Below are positions 24,492 through 33,157 of a stretch of 64,000 nt of DNA, in pieces. Origin of the DNA: Catellatospora sp. TT07R-123. Lineage in GTDB: Bacteria > Actinomycetota > Actinomycetes > Mycobacteriales > Micromonosporaceae. The stretch's first letter is position 1. The number at the start of each line of letters is the position of its first letter. The position numbers and the translations under genes are program-made. Below the pieces are notes generated by a model. It saw only the letters and a list, made by a program, of their open reading frames with translations, searched no databases and had not been told where the DNA came from. Where the stretch lies: positions 124,001-188,000 of the forward strand of contig NZ_BNEM01000002.1 of NCBI RefSeq assembly GCF_018327705.1, given 5' to 3'.

Positions 24492-25169
24492 GTGGCAGCA
24501 GTGCTGGTGATCGAGGACGACGACCGCATCCGGCTGGCGCTGGCGATGGCGCTGGAGGACGAGGGCTACGCGGTACGCGCCGCGGCCACCGCCGAGGACG
24601 GCCTGGCCCGGCAGCGCCGCGAGCCCGCCGACACGGTGCTGGTCGACCTGATGCTGCCCGGCCTGGACGGCATCGAGTGCATCCGCAGGCTGCGCCGCGA
24701 CGACGACGTGCCGATCGTGGTGGTCAGCGCCCGGCAGGACACCGGCGACATCGTCGCCGCGCTGGAGGCCGGGGCCGACGACTACCTGGTCAAACCGGTC
24801 GCCACCCCGGAGCTGTCGGCCCGGCTGCGGGCCCTGCGCCGCCGCGCCGGACTACCCGCCCCCCGGGTCGAGCAGGCGCTGGTCTTCGGCGACCTGCACC
24901 TGCGCCCCGCCGCGGGCGAGGTGACGCGGCGAGGGCTGCCGCTGGCGCTGACCCGCACCGAGCTGCGGCTGCTGTGCGAGCTGGCCGCCAACGCCGGGCA
25001 CGTGCTCAGCCGCCAGCAGCTGCTGGAACGGGTGTGGGAGTACGACTTCGGCGACGAGCGCCTGGTCGACGTGCACGTCGCCCGCCTGCGCCAGAAGATC
25101 GAGGATGATCCGGGCGCCCCGCGCCGCATCGTCACGGTCCGGGGCCTGGGCTACAAGCTGTCCCGGTGA
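24492..25169 (+). CDS. OmpR-family response regulator
   Basis: A 225-residue regulator: receiver domain 1-115 (acidic pocket IEDDD, phospho-acceptor Asp in VDLMLPGLDG, Lys in DDYLVKPV) and a C-terminal winged helix (Trans_reg_C; LALTRTELRLLCELAANAGHV, LVDVHVARLRQKIEDDP). The GTG at 24492 is preferred because it begins the first receiver strand (VAAVLVIEDDD) and CATGAT is 6 nt upstream. Its stop overlaps the kinase start (GTGA, 25166-25169). The gene order regulator-kinase-GerMN lipoprotein recalls mtrA-mtrB-lpqB of actinobacteria. Confidence 0.94.
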   Translation: MAAVLVIEDDDRIRLALAMALEDEGYAVRAAATAEDGLARQRREPADTVLVDLMLPGLDGIECIRRLRRDDDVPIVVVSARQDTGDIVAALEAGADDYLVKPVATPELSARLRALRRRAGLPAPRVEQALVFGDLHLRPAAGEVTRRGLPLALTRTELRLLCELAANAGHVLSRQQLLERVWEYDFGDERLVDVHVARLRQKIEDDPGAPRRIVTVRGLGYKLSR

Positions 25170-26539
25170 GGCGGCCGGTCGGGCTGCGGCGCCCGAGCCT
25201 GCGTACGAAGGTGACCGGCGGGTTCGCCGTCGGCGCGCTGCTGGTGTCGGCGGCGGTGGGGGTCGGGTCGTACCAGCTCACGCGGTGGTTCCTGCTGGCG
25301 CAGCGGGAGGACGGCGCGGTGCGTACCGCGATGGTCGACGTCGGCATCGTGCAGGCGGCGGTCGACGGTGACGACCCCGGGGTGCTCCAGGTGCTGCGGT
25401 CGCTGGACACCGGCGGCAACCGGCGGGTGCTGATCCGCCGCGACGGCCGCTTCTATTCGCGCACCGTCGACGCCGGCCTGACCGCGAGCATCCCGGCGGG
25501 CCTGGTCACCCTGGCCGAGCACGGCCACGGCGGGGTGCAGCTCACCCGGATCGGCGGGCGGACGGCGCTGGTCGTGGCGGTGCCAGCGGGGCCCGCGATC
25601 ACGCTGTACGAGATCGACTTCACCCAGGACCTGGACCGCTCGCTACAGGTCCTGGCCCTGATCCTCACCCTGGTCGCCACCGCCACCACCGGAGCGGGCG
25701 CCCTGCTCGGCTGGTACGCCGCGCGCCGGGTGCTGCGGCCGCTGGCCACCGTCGCCGACGCCGCGCGCGAGATCGCCGCCGGGGACTTCACCGCACGGCT
25801 CGACCCGGACACCGAGCCCGAGTTGGCGCGGCTGACCGCGTCGTTCAACCAGATGGTCGAGCAGCTGGCGCAGCGGGTCGAGCGCGACCGGCGGTTCGCC
25901 GCCGACGTCAGCCACGAGCTGCGCTCCCCGCTCCAGACCATCGCCGCGGCCGCCAGTGTGCTGCACAACCGCCGGTCGGCGCTGGACGAGCGCACCGCCA
26001 CCGCGGTCGGGCTGCTCACCGACGAGGTCGGCCGCTTCCAGGCGCTGGTCACCGACCTGCTGGAACTCGCCCGCGGTGACCAGCCGCCGGACCTGGCGCC
26101 GGTCGACATGGGTGCGCTGGCCCGGCAGGTGTGCCGCGCGCGCGGGCTGCCCGCGGACCTGGTCGCCGTCGAGCCCGGTGCGCAGACGCACTGGCAGGTG
26201 GACCGGCGCCGGTTCACGCAGGTGCTGGCGAACCTGCTCGACAACGCGCTGGCCCACGGCGGCGGCGCGGTGGCGCTGCGGATCGTCCACCAGCGCGAGG
26301 CGCGGGTGCTGGAGGTCGACGACGCCGGACCGGGTGTGTGCCCGGCCGATCGGGACACGATCTTCGGCCGGTTCGTGCGCGGCCGGTCGGCCGGTGCCCG
26401 GGGCGGCAGCGACGGCACGGGGCTGGGCCTGGCCCTGGTCGCCCAGCACGTCGCCGCGCACGGCGGCCGCGTCAGCGTGCACGAGCGCCCCGGCGGCGGG
26501 GCGCGGTTCCGCGTCGAGCTACCCGGGGAGCAGCGATGA
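25166..26539 (+). CDS. Sensor histidine kinase
   Basis: A 457-residue membrane kinase, partner of the regulator at 24492. A first membrane helix at about 15-38 and a second at about 155-180 enclose a roughly 120-residue extracellular sensor domain. HAMP (about 185-235), HisKA with FAADVSHELRSPLQTIAAAA (phospho-His in the H box), and HATPase_c with N box LANLLDNALAHGG and a GTGLGLALVAQHVAAHGG G box follow. The sensed signal is unknown. The start GTG overlaps the regulator stop and the stop overlaps the next ATG, so all three genes are translationally coupled. Confidence 0.94.
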   Translation: MRRPVGLRRPSLRTKVTGGFAVGALLVSAAVGVGSYQLTRWFLLAQREDGAVRTAMVDVGIVQAAVDGDDPGVLQVLRSLDTGGNRRVLIRRDGRFYSRTVDAGLTASIPAGLVTLAEHGHGGVQLTRIGGRTALVVAVPAGPAITLYEIDFTQDLDRSLQVLALILTLVATATTGAGALLGWYAARRVLRPLATVADAAREIAAGDFTARLDPDTEPELARLTASFNQMVEQLAQRVERDRRFAADVSHELRSPLQTIAAAASVLHNRRSALDERTATAVGLLTDEVGRFQALVTDLLELARGDQPPDLAPVDMGALARQVCRARGLPADLVAVEPGAQTHWQVDRRRFTQVLANLLDNALAHGGGAVALRIVHQREARVLEVDDAGPGVCPADRDTIFGRFVRGRSAGARGGSDGTGLGLALVAQHVAAHGGRVSVHERPGGGARFRVELPGEQR

Positions 26540-27096
26540 TCCGCCTGTACGCCGCGGCCTGCCTGTGCGGGCTCGCGCTGACCGCCGCCGCCTGCGGGGT
26601 GCCCACCGAGGACACCGCGCGGCCGCTCGCGCCACCCGACGGCCCGCAGTCGGTGACCGAGCCCGTGACCCGCACCTCCGGCCCGGCCAGCGAACACCTC
26701 TACCTGGTCAACAACGGTTCGCTGATCCGGGTCGAACGCAGGCTGTCGGCGGCGCCGTCGGTGCAGCAGCTGGTCGACGACCTGATGGCCGGGCCGACCG
26801 AGTCCGAGGAGGACTTCGGGTTCACCAGCGCCCTGCTGGGCACGCACATCATCGGCAAGGTCGACGTCACGTCCACGACCGCGGTGGTGGATCTGTCCAG
26901 CACCCGGGAGGACACCGGCCGCAACGACGACGTGCTCGCGTTCGCGCAGGTGGTGTGCACGCTGACCGCGCGCCCGGGAATCCGGCGGGTGGCGTTCACG
27001 CGCGAAGGGCACCCGGTGGGGGTGCCCCGCGCCGACGGGGCGCTGACCGACACCCCGCTCACCTGCGCCGACTACACCAGCCTGCTGACCTGGTGA
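26536..27096 (+). CDS. GerMN-domain lipoprotein
   Basis: A 186-residue lipoprotein (MIRLYAAACLCGLALTAAAC, lipobox TAAAC) with one GerMN domain (about 60-180: HLYLVNNGSLIRVERRLSAA, VQQLVDDLMAGPTESE, STTAVVDLSS). GerMN domains are seen in the spore germination protein GerM and in LpqB, which tunes the MtrB kinase from outside the membrane. Coupled to the kinase gene by an ATGA overlap, it probably modulates that kinase or senses wall material. It lacks the beta-propeller of LpqB, so it is a short version. Confidence 0.9.
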   Translation: MIRLYAAACLCGLALTAAACGVPTEDTARPLAPPDGPQSVTEPVTRTSGPASEHLYLVNNGSLIRVERRLSAAPSVQQLVDDLMAGPTESEEDFGFTSALLGTHIIGKVDVTSTTAVVDLSSTREDTGRNDDVLAFAQVVCTLTARPGIRRVAFTREGHPVGVPRADGALTDTPLTCADYTSLLTW

Positions 27097-27139
27097 CGGC
27101 CGGTCCGGGGGGTGCCCGGACCGGCCGCGGACGCGGTGG

Positions 27140-27934
27140 TCAGCGGGTGACGCCCACACTGGCCCGCCGACCGCGGCTGAGCTGGACCGGGGTGGCGGCA
27201 GCACCGGCGTCGAGCTCCGGCCCGGCGGTGCGCAGCCGCTGAAGGTGGTCGGCGACGGCGTAGACGAGCAGCACGGCGCCGGTCATCTCCAGCAGTTCCT
27301 CGGCCGAGGCGGCCAGCAGGTAGTGCAGGTAGGGGATGCCGCCGTGCAGTTCGCCGCTGTCGGTGTGGCGGCCGATGAAGGCGCCGACGACCTCCATGCC
27401 CATCGCGCCGCCGACGTAGACGCAGCCCGCGGCGACGATCAGCCAGCGGGTGCGGGCGGGCAGGTGAGCGAGGAAGCGCAGGTAGGACACGGCGAACGCC
27501 AGCACCAGCGGGGCGGCGAACACCATCCAGGACAGGTACGACGCCGAGCCGAGTTTGAGCACGCCGGAGTGGCTGGCCACCTCGTGCGCCTGGGAGACCT
27601 CGTCCAGCGACAGCGCGGCGAAGACGAGGCTCAGCATCCGCCAGTGCCGGACGTAGCGCTGCCCGGCGGCCTTGACCTGGGTGCCGACCTGCCACAGCAC
27701 CCAGGCGCCCAGCATCAGCACCGCCGAGGAGAACCAGGTGGGCAGGTTCCGCTCCTTGTCCACGTTGAAGAAGATCGTGAACCAGGCGAACCGCGGGAAC
27801 GGCTCGTGCAGGCCGAGTCCGTGGTAGACGGCGTTGCTGCCCAGGCTCAGCACGTGCAGCACCGCCACCGTGATCAGCAGCCGCTTGGCCAGCCGGTCGG
27901 CACGCGGCAGCCGGATGTCGGTTCCTGTCTCCAT
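27140..27934 (-). CDS. Integral membrane protein of unknown function
   Basis: A 264-residue protein with about seven hydrophobic helices and conserved-looking charged residues in or near them (SLDEVSQAHEVASH, AAGCVYVGGAMGMEVVGAF, ASAEELLEMTGAVLLVYAV). Acid-His motifs of this kind suggest a metal- or cofactor-linked membrane enzyme, but I recognise no family. The ATG at 27934 is chosen because GGGAG lies 5 nt upstream; an in-frame ATG at 27946 would add four residues. No partner gene is adjacent in the same direction. Confidence 0.82.
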   Translation of the reverse strand: METGTDIRLPRADRLAKRLLITVAVLHVLSLGSNAVYHGLGLHEPFPRFAWFTIFFNVDKERNLPTWFSSAVLMLGAWVLWQVGTQVKAAGQRYVRHWRMLSLVFAALSLDEVSQAHEVASHSGVLKLGSASYLSWMVFAAPLVLAFAVSYLRFLAHLPARTRWLIVAAGCVYVGGAMGMEVVGAFIGRHTDSGELHGGIPYLHYLLAASAEELLEMTGAVLLVYAVADHLQRLRTAGPELDAGAAATPVQLSRGRRASVGVTR

Positions 27935-28302
27935 TGCTGCTCCCATATGTCAGCGGGTGGGGCCGTGTCCGGTGCGGACGCGGCTGCGACCCGGCGCAGG
28001 ACACTGTCGCACCGGCCGCGCCGAGGTCGTTGCTGATTATCCGGGTAAACGCCTTTTGTCACTGGAATGTCATATTCTGGGCCACGCCCGGTGTGCCGGG
28101 CCGCCGTTGAGCCGTCCGTACGGCCGGTACGGCAACCGGTCGGGGCCGCTTCCTTGCCTGCTGCGTCCCCGGCCGGTCCGGCCGCCCGTGCGAGCAGCGC
28201 CCCGGCGGCCGTGACCTCCGCCGACGCCGGAGCCGGGCCGGCGCTGCTCCGGGCGCCACATCGCTGCCCACGTCGGGGCAGGAGCCGCAAGGAGACACGG
28301 CG
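27935..28302. other. Divergent intergenic region
   Basis: This 368-nt gap between two divergent membrane-protein genes must hold both promoters. The AT-richer stretch 28033-28080 contains TTGTCA and TATTCT-like hexamers, but their spacing (11 bp) is wrong for one promoter. A small open frame at 28067-28306 on the plus strand has no ribosome site and a biased composition, so I do not call it a gene. Confidence 0.4.
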
Positions 28303-29715
28303 ATGATCGATACCGCTGCGCCGCTACGACCACGGGCCGGGCAGGCACCACAGGCGGCCGCGCGCCGGCGGCGCCGGGTGCGGCCCGCCGGGCTGCTGCG
28401 GTGGGCGGCCGCGCTCGCCGCCGTGGCCGGGGTGCTGGTCAGCGTGGGGATGATGGCGCACCGGGTGCCGGTCGGGTCCAGGGCCGGGCACTACCGCTAC
28501 CACTACGTCCGCACCTTCGGCCTGGACGTCCTGTGGCCGTTCCTGCTCACCGCGATCGTCGTGGTGCTGGGGCTGTGGCTGTCGCACCGCTGGTACGAGC
28601 GGCACCGGGCCGTCGTCGTCACCGGCTGGCTGGCCGTCGCCGTGCCGCTGCAACTGCTGATGCGCCGCAGCGACGACGTGGCCCTGCCCGACCTGGTGAC
28701 CAGCACCCGGGCCAACGGCTTCCTGGAACCCGCGCGGCGCTACAGCGTGTGGGAGTTCCTGTCCGGGCATGTCGGCATCGGTGCCGGGCTGGACTCCCAC
28801 GCCCGCACCAACATGGCCGGCAAGACCGTGTTCTACCAGGTGCTGACGGCGCTGACCGACTCCCCCACCACCATGGGCGTGCTGACCGTCGCCGCGTCGA
28901 CCCTGTCCTGCCTGCTGGTCTACCTCATCGCCGCCGACCTGCTCGACCCCCGCACCGCCCTGTACGCCCTGGCCCTGTCGATCCTGGTGCCGGGACGGCT
29001 GTTCTTCCTGCCGATCCTCAACACCGTCTCGCCGGTGCCGATCCTGCTCGCGCTGTGGCTGCTCGTCCGCTACCTGCGCCGCCCCCACTGGGGCTGGGCC
29101 GCCGCCATGGGCGCCGTCCTGTACGCCACGATGTTCTTCGAACCGCTGCCGCTGGCCCTGGGCCTGGTGTTCGCAGCACTGACCGCGTGGGCGCGCGGCA
29201 CCGGGCGGCTGTCCTGGGCCGGGGCCGCCGCGCTGGCGGGCCTGGCCGCCTGCGGCTTCCTGGCCTGCTACGGCCTGCTGCGGGTGCTGGTCGGCTACGA
29301 CCTGGCGGCCAACTTCGCGTACGTGCTCGCCGACGCGCGCGGTTTCAACGACGACGGCCACCGCCCGTACCAGGTGTGGGTGGTGCGCAACCTGTGGGAC
29401 TTCGCCATCGCCGCCGGGCTGCCGACGGTGCTGCTGGTGGCGGCGGCGGTCGCCGACGCGGCCCGGCGCGGGCTGTGGCGGGCCGGGGCCGTGCTGGCGG
29501 TGTCGGCCGCGACCGTGCTGGTCGTGCTCGACCTGCTGGGCGTCAACCGGGGCGAGACGGTCCGGCTGTGGATCTTCCTGGCGGTGCTGTGGCAGCTCCC
29601 GGCGGCGTGGCTGTGCGCCCGTACGGCACGGCTGTGGCCGATCGCGGTGGTCGCGGCGGCGACAGCGCTACAGGCCGCGACGGGCATGGCCATGATCGCC
29701 TTCGTACGGATCTGA
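28303..29715 (+). CDS. Polytopic membrane protein, possible GT-C-type glycosyltransferase
   Basis: A 470-residue protein with a basic cytoplasmic lead (RRRRRVRPAGLLRW) and about 11-12 hydrophobic helices. A long soluble loop follows the first helices (NGFLEPARRYSVWEFLSGHV...). Helix number, length and an early loop with charged residues resemble GT-C lipid-linked sugar transferases of actinobacteria, but the diagnostic DxD or ExD is not certain, so the function is open. The ATG follows AAGGAG with good spacing. It is a single-gene unit that converges on the GGDEF gene with an inverted repeat between. Confidence 0.8.
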   Translation: MIDTAAPLRPRAGQAPQAAARRRRRVRPAGLLRWAAALAAVAGVLVSVGMMAHRVPVGSRAGHYRYHYVRTFGLDVLWPFLLTAIVVVLGLWLSHRWYERHRAVVVTGWLAVAVPLQLLMRRSDDVALPDLVTSTRANGFLEPARRYSVWEFLSGHVGIGAGLDSHARTNMAGKTVFYQVLTALTDSPTTMGVLTVAASTLSCLLVYLIAADLLDPRTALYALALSILVPGRLFFLPILNTVSPVPILLALWLLVRYLRRPHWGWAAAMGAVLYATMFFEPLPLALGLVFAALTAWARGTGRLSWAGAAALAGLAACGFLACYGLLRVLVGYDLAANFAYVLADARGFNDDGHRPYQVWVVRNLWDFAIAAGLPTVLLVAAAVADAARRGLWRAGAVLAVSAATVLVVLDLLGVNRGETVRLWIFLAVLWQLPAAWLCARTARLWPIAVVAAATALQAATGMAMIAFVRI

Positions 29716-29769
29716 CCACCACCACGCAACGCTCCCCCACCACGCAACGCGCCACCCACCCCCTTTTCG

Positions 29770-29834
29770 ATAGACGTTGGCCTATCTCATCGACTGGGCG
29801 TAGATCAAACTAGATGAGATAGGCCAACGTCTAT
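29770..29834. terminator. 22-bp perfect inverted repeat between convergent genes
   Basis: Arms 29770-29791 (begins ATAGACGTTGGCC) and 29813-29834 are perfect reverse complements, with a 21-nt loop. TTTT precedes the left arm. It lies between the membrane-protein gene and the GGDEF gene, so it can terminate both. The low GC of the arms is unusual here and may mark a repeated extragenic element. Confidence 0.75.
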
Positions 29835-29891
29835 GAAAGGCGGGGGTGGGAACCGGTCGCCGTGAAAGGCGGGGTGGGAATCGGTCACGGC
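29835..29891. repeat. Tandem direct repeat of about 28 bp
   Basis: Two head-to-tail copies (29835-29863 and 29864-29891) both begin GAAAGGCGGGG and share GGTGGGAA and CGGTC; they differ by one indel and a few substitutions. The second copy overlaps the last codons of the GGDEF gene, so the end of that protein has been touched by the duplication. Confidence 0.7.
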
Positions 29892-32008
29892 GGCGGAGTC
29901 GTCGGCGAGCCCTGGGATGCGGTCGGGCGGCCGACCACTCCCTCGTCCACGAGCGCGACGAACGCGTCGACGACCGCCGGATCGAACCGGGTGCCCCGAC
30001 AGCGCAGCAGCTCCCGCCGCGACTCCGCCGCGACAGGGCCGTCCGGCGCCGGACCCGCGGCCAGAATGCGCGCCCAGGCGTCGCAGACTGCGATGATCCG
30101 CGACTCGATCGGGATGTCGGCGCCGCCGCAGCCGGCCGGACCGCCGCTGCCGTCGAACCACTCGTACCGGGCGGCGACGAGCTGCGCCAGGTCGGGACGG
30201 TCGGCCAGCTTCACGAGCAGCCGGGCGCCGCACCGGGCGCCGCGGCCGTCGGCGTCGCCGTCGGGCGGGGCCTGCGCGGCCGACCCGAGGTCGAGGATGC
30301 GGCCGATGTCGCGTACGCGGGCGGCGGCGGCGGCGTTGCGCTGGGCCGTCTCGTCGAGCCCGAGGCGTTCGGCGGTCTGGCGCGCCCAGCGGGACACGGC
30401 CGGGCCGGGGCTGCCGTCGCCGAGAGCCCGTTCGACCCGGTCGGACATCCATACCAGCGCGGGCGGCAGCGCCAGGTCGCCGTCGGCGGCGGGCTGGGAC
30501 TGCCAGGCGGAGGCCACGACCTGGTCGCGGCCGAGGTCCTTGGCCCGGTACACGGCCGCGTCGGCGGCGTTGACCAGCGCGTCGATGTCGATCTGCGTGC
30601 CCGGGTCGGCGGTGGCCACACCGACGGAGGCGGTGAGTTCCACGCCGTCGCCGCTGCGCAGGAGCACCGGGGCGCTGCTGACCGCCGCCCGCAGCCGCCC
30701 GGCCAGCTCGGCCGCGCCTGCGGCGTCGGTGCCGGGCAGCAGGCACACGAACTCCTCCCCGCCGTAGCGGCAGACCAGGTCGCTGGCCCGGACGGCACGG
30801 CGGAGCCGCTGCGCGACGTCGGTCAGCGCCAGGTCGCCGACGGAGTGGCCGTAGGTGTCGTTGACCGCCTTGAAATGGTCGATGTCGACCAGGACGAGGC
30901 TGAGCGGGCTGCGGCGGCGGACGGCGCGCTCGGCCTCCAGGACGATCATCTCCTGGAAGAAGCGCCGGTTGTGCAGGCCGGTGAGCGGGTCGGTGACGGC
31001 GGCGGTGCGCAGCTGCTGGTTCAGCCGGGTGCGGTCGCGGGCTGCGACGACCTGGCGCACCAGCAGCCCCAGCAGCAGGATCGCGGACACCGCGAGGGTG
31101 ACCTCGCTGAGCCGGCCGACGAGGATGAGGTCGGCGGCGGCGAGCCCGCCGACGGCGAGCACCGCCACCACCGCGGGCAGCAGCGTGATGTCGGGGTCGA
31201 TGGCCCCGGGCTTGTCGGTCTCGCGGCGGCGCGCGGCCACCACGGCCGCCAGGCACAGCAGCACGGCCTCGGCCTGCCAGCCCAGGTTCACCCAGCTGGA
31301 GCTGGCGTACTGGCGCACGACGGTGATGTAGGCGTAGGAGGCGTCGGTGACGGCGGAGATGCCGTACCCGGCGCCCACCAGGATCATCGAGATGGGGATG
31401 TTGCGGCTGCCGCTGAGCAGCACCGCCACCAGGATGCTGACGATGCTGACCGACAGCACCGGATAGATGAAGGTGACCAGGGTGGCGGCGTTCCAGTCGC
31501 TGGGCAGCAGCGGCCCGATCACCAGCTGCCAGCCGATGGCGGCGGCGCCCGCCGCGACCAGGACCGCGTCGATGAGCCCCTGGGCGCGGCCCACCAGCAC
31601 GAGCCCGAGGCCGATGACGATGGCGGGCAGCGCCATCGCGTACGACATCAGGTAGACCGCGTCCGCGATCGACGGCACCGGGGCGCCGCCCGGCGTGGTG
31701 TACGTATAGAAGGCCCAGATCGACTCGCCCGCCAGCCACAGGAAGTTGGAGGCGGCCAGCAGCCGCCATGCGGTGCGGACCCGGCGGTGGGTCCGGCGGG
31801 CCGCCCAGACGCTGAGCACCGACGCTGCCGCGATCGGGGTCAGGTAGAGGACCTCGCCGACGAAGCGGGACAGGTCGGGCGAGTGCCGGGTCACGACCAG
31901 CAGGACGGCGTACAGCACGAGCCAGGCCACGCCCGCCAGGGCGGTGCCCAGTTCCACCCGGTCGACGGCGACGCGCCTCGACGGGGTCGCCTCCTCGTCG
32001 GACGTCAT
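29885..32008 (-). CDS. Membrane diguanylate cyclase with degenerate HD-GYP domain
   Basis: A 707-residue protein. About nine to ten membrane helices (20-320) form an MHYT/MASE-like sensor region. A GGDEF domain follows (about 335-490) with intact active site GGEEF (416-420) and an inhibitory site RASD (407-410) five residues before it, so it should make c-di-GMP and be product-inhibited. The C-terminal part (about 500-690) looks like HD-GYP (YEWFDGSGGPAG, IESRIIAVCDAWARI) but lacks the usual HD and HHE metal ligands, so it is probably regulatory. The ATG follows AGGAGG. The gene is alone. Confidence 0.9.
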   Translation of the reverse strand: MTSDEEATPSRRVAVDRVELGTALAGVAWLVLYAVLLVVTRHSPDLSRFVGEVLYLTPIAAASVLSVWAARRTHRRVRTAWRLLAASNFLWLAGESIWAFYTYTTPGGAPVPSIADAVYLMSYAMALPAIVIGLGLVLVGRAQGLIDAVLVAAGAAAIGWQLVIGPLLPSDWNAATLVTFIYPVLSVSIVSILVAVLLSGSRNIPISMILVGAGYGISAVTDASYAYITVVRQYASSSWVNLGWQAEAVLLCLAAVVAARRRETDKPGAIDPDITLLPAVVAVLAVGGLAAADLILVGRLSEVTLAVSAILLLGLLVRQVVAARDRTRLNQQLRTAAVTDPLTGLHNRRFFQEMIVLEAERAVRRRSPLSLVLVDIDHFKAVNDTYGHSVGDLALTDVAQRLRRAVRASDLVCRYGGEEFVCLLPGTDAAGAAELAGRLRAAVSSAPVLLRSGDGVELTASVGVATADPGTQIDIDALVNAADAAVYRAKDLGRDQVVASAWQSQPAADGDLALPPALVWMSDRVERALGDGSPGPAVSRWARQTAERLGLDETAQRNAAAAARVRDIGRILDLGSAAQAPPDGDADGRGARCGARLLVKLADRPDLAQLVAARYEWFDGSGGPAGCGGADIPIESRIIAVCDAWARILAAGPAPDGPVAAESRRELLRCRGTRFDPAVVDAFVALVDEGVVGRPTASQGSPTTPPP

Positions 32009-32155
32009 GACCTCCTGACCGCTGCGCAGAAAATCCCTCTTTTATCAGTGTGTCACAATATGTCGGTGCTGGTGGGCGGGCGGCGGGCCGAGATCGCCGA
32101 GCGCCAGATGGACAAACCAGCTGTCCGAAGAATGCTGTTTTAATACGATCCGGGT

Positions 32156-33157
32156 ATGAAACCCGTGGTCGCCGGCATCGTCACGGCGCTGGTGCTGTGC
32201 GCGGCGATCTACGCGGGCAGCCGCGGCCTGCGCAACTTCGACTCCGCCCTGGTCCCGTACGCCGTGGCCAGCGTCTTCCTCGCCTTCGGCATCGCCTACC
32301 GGTACACCGTGTGGATCTCGTCCCCCGGCGCGAGCCGGCTGTTCCGCAAGGGCTGGGGCACGGCGCTGTCGTGGCGGAACATGCGCAAGGCCCCGACCGC
32401 GCTGCCCCGGATGATCGCCACCTACCTGGGGTTCCAGAAGTTCCTCGGGGCGCGGTCACGGGCCCGCTGGGCGGCGCACCAGCTGCTGTTCTGGGGCTGC
32501 CTGCTCGCCGCGGCGATCACGTTCCCGCTGGTCTGGGGCTGGTTCACGTTCACCTCGCGCACCGGATCCGGACCGGCGTACACGATGAACGTCTCGGGCT
32601 TCGGGGTGCTGCGCTTCGACGCGCTGTCGGTCCTGGGCTGGCTGATGTTCCACGGCCTGGACATCGCCGCGGTGCTGGTGATCGCCGGAGCGACGTACTT
32701 CCTGGTCCGGCGCATGCGCGACCGGGAGGCGAGCACCGGCCAGCGCTTCGGCTACGACTTCGTGCCGCTGCTGGCGCTGATCGTCATCTCGGTGACCGGG
32801 CTGCTGCTGACGTTCTCCAGCGTGCTGCTGCACGGCGGCGGCTACGAGTTCCTCGCCGTGCTGCACATGGCCGCGGTGGTGCTGACGTTGCTGTACCTGC
32901 CGTTCGGCAAGTTCTTCCACATCGTGCAGCGCCCGGCCGCGGTCGGCATGCAGCTGTTCAAGTACACCGGGGCCGGGCAGGTCCAGGCGTGCCGGATCTG
33001 CGGCGAGCCGATCGACACCACCGAGTACGTCGACAACCTGCGGGCCACCATGCGCGACCTGGACCTGCGCTTCGACGCGATGGCGCTGACCTGCCCCCGG
33101 TGCAAGCGGCTGCAACGTGGCCAGGCCTACCGCGCCGACGTGAAACGAGGCTTCTGA
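32156..33157 (+). CDS. Cytochrome b-like membrane subunit of molybdenum reductase (NarI-like)
   Basis: A 333-residue protein, first gene of a six-gene operon. About five or six helices carry histidines placed for heme (AHQLLFWGCLL, LMFHGLDIAA, FLAVLHMAAVVL, FGKFFHIVQRPAA), as in NarI/HdrE-type anchors. A cytoplasmic C-terminal tail has CRIC...CPRC, a four-cysteine ribbon that may bind zinc or Fe-S. It would pass electrons from menaquinol to the Mo and Fe-S subunits encoded next. The ATG lies 6 nt after TACGAT (32144-32149) with no ribosome site. The non-coding part 32009-32155 holds this promoter and a GTGTCACAATATG motif of unknown role. Confidence 0.82.
   Translation: MKPVVAGIVTALVLCAAIYAGSRGLRNFDSALVPYAVASVFLAFGIAYRYTVWISSPGASRLFRKGWGTALSWRNMRKAPTALPRMIATYLGFQKFLGARSRARWAAHQLLFWGCLLAAAITFPLVWGWFTFTSRTGSGPAYTMNVSGFGVLRFDALSVLGWLMFHGLDIAAVLVIAGATYFLVRRMRDREASTGQRFGYDFVPLLALIVISVTGLLLTFSSVLLHGGGYEFLAVLHMAAVVLTLLYLPFGKFFHIVQRPAAVGMQLFKYTGAGQVQACRICGEPIDTTEYVDNLRATMRDLDLRFDAMALTCPRCKRLQRGQAYRADVKRGF

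Noticed and set aside
28067-28306. Small open frame on the plus strand in the divergent gap
   Set aside because: It has no ribosome site or -10, its composition is Pro/Ala/Arg-biased, and its end overlaps the ribosome site and start of the next gene.
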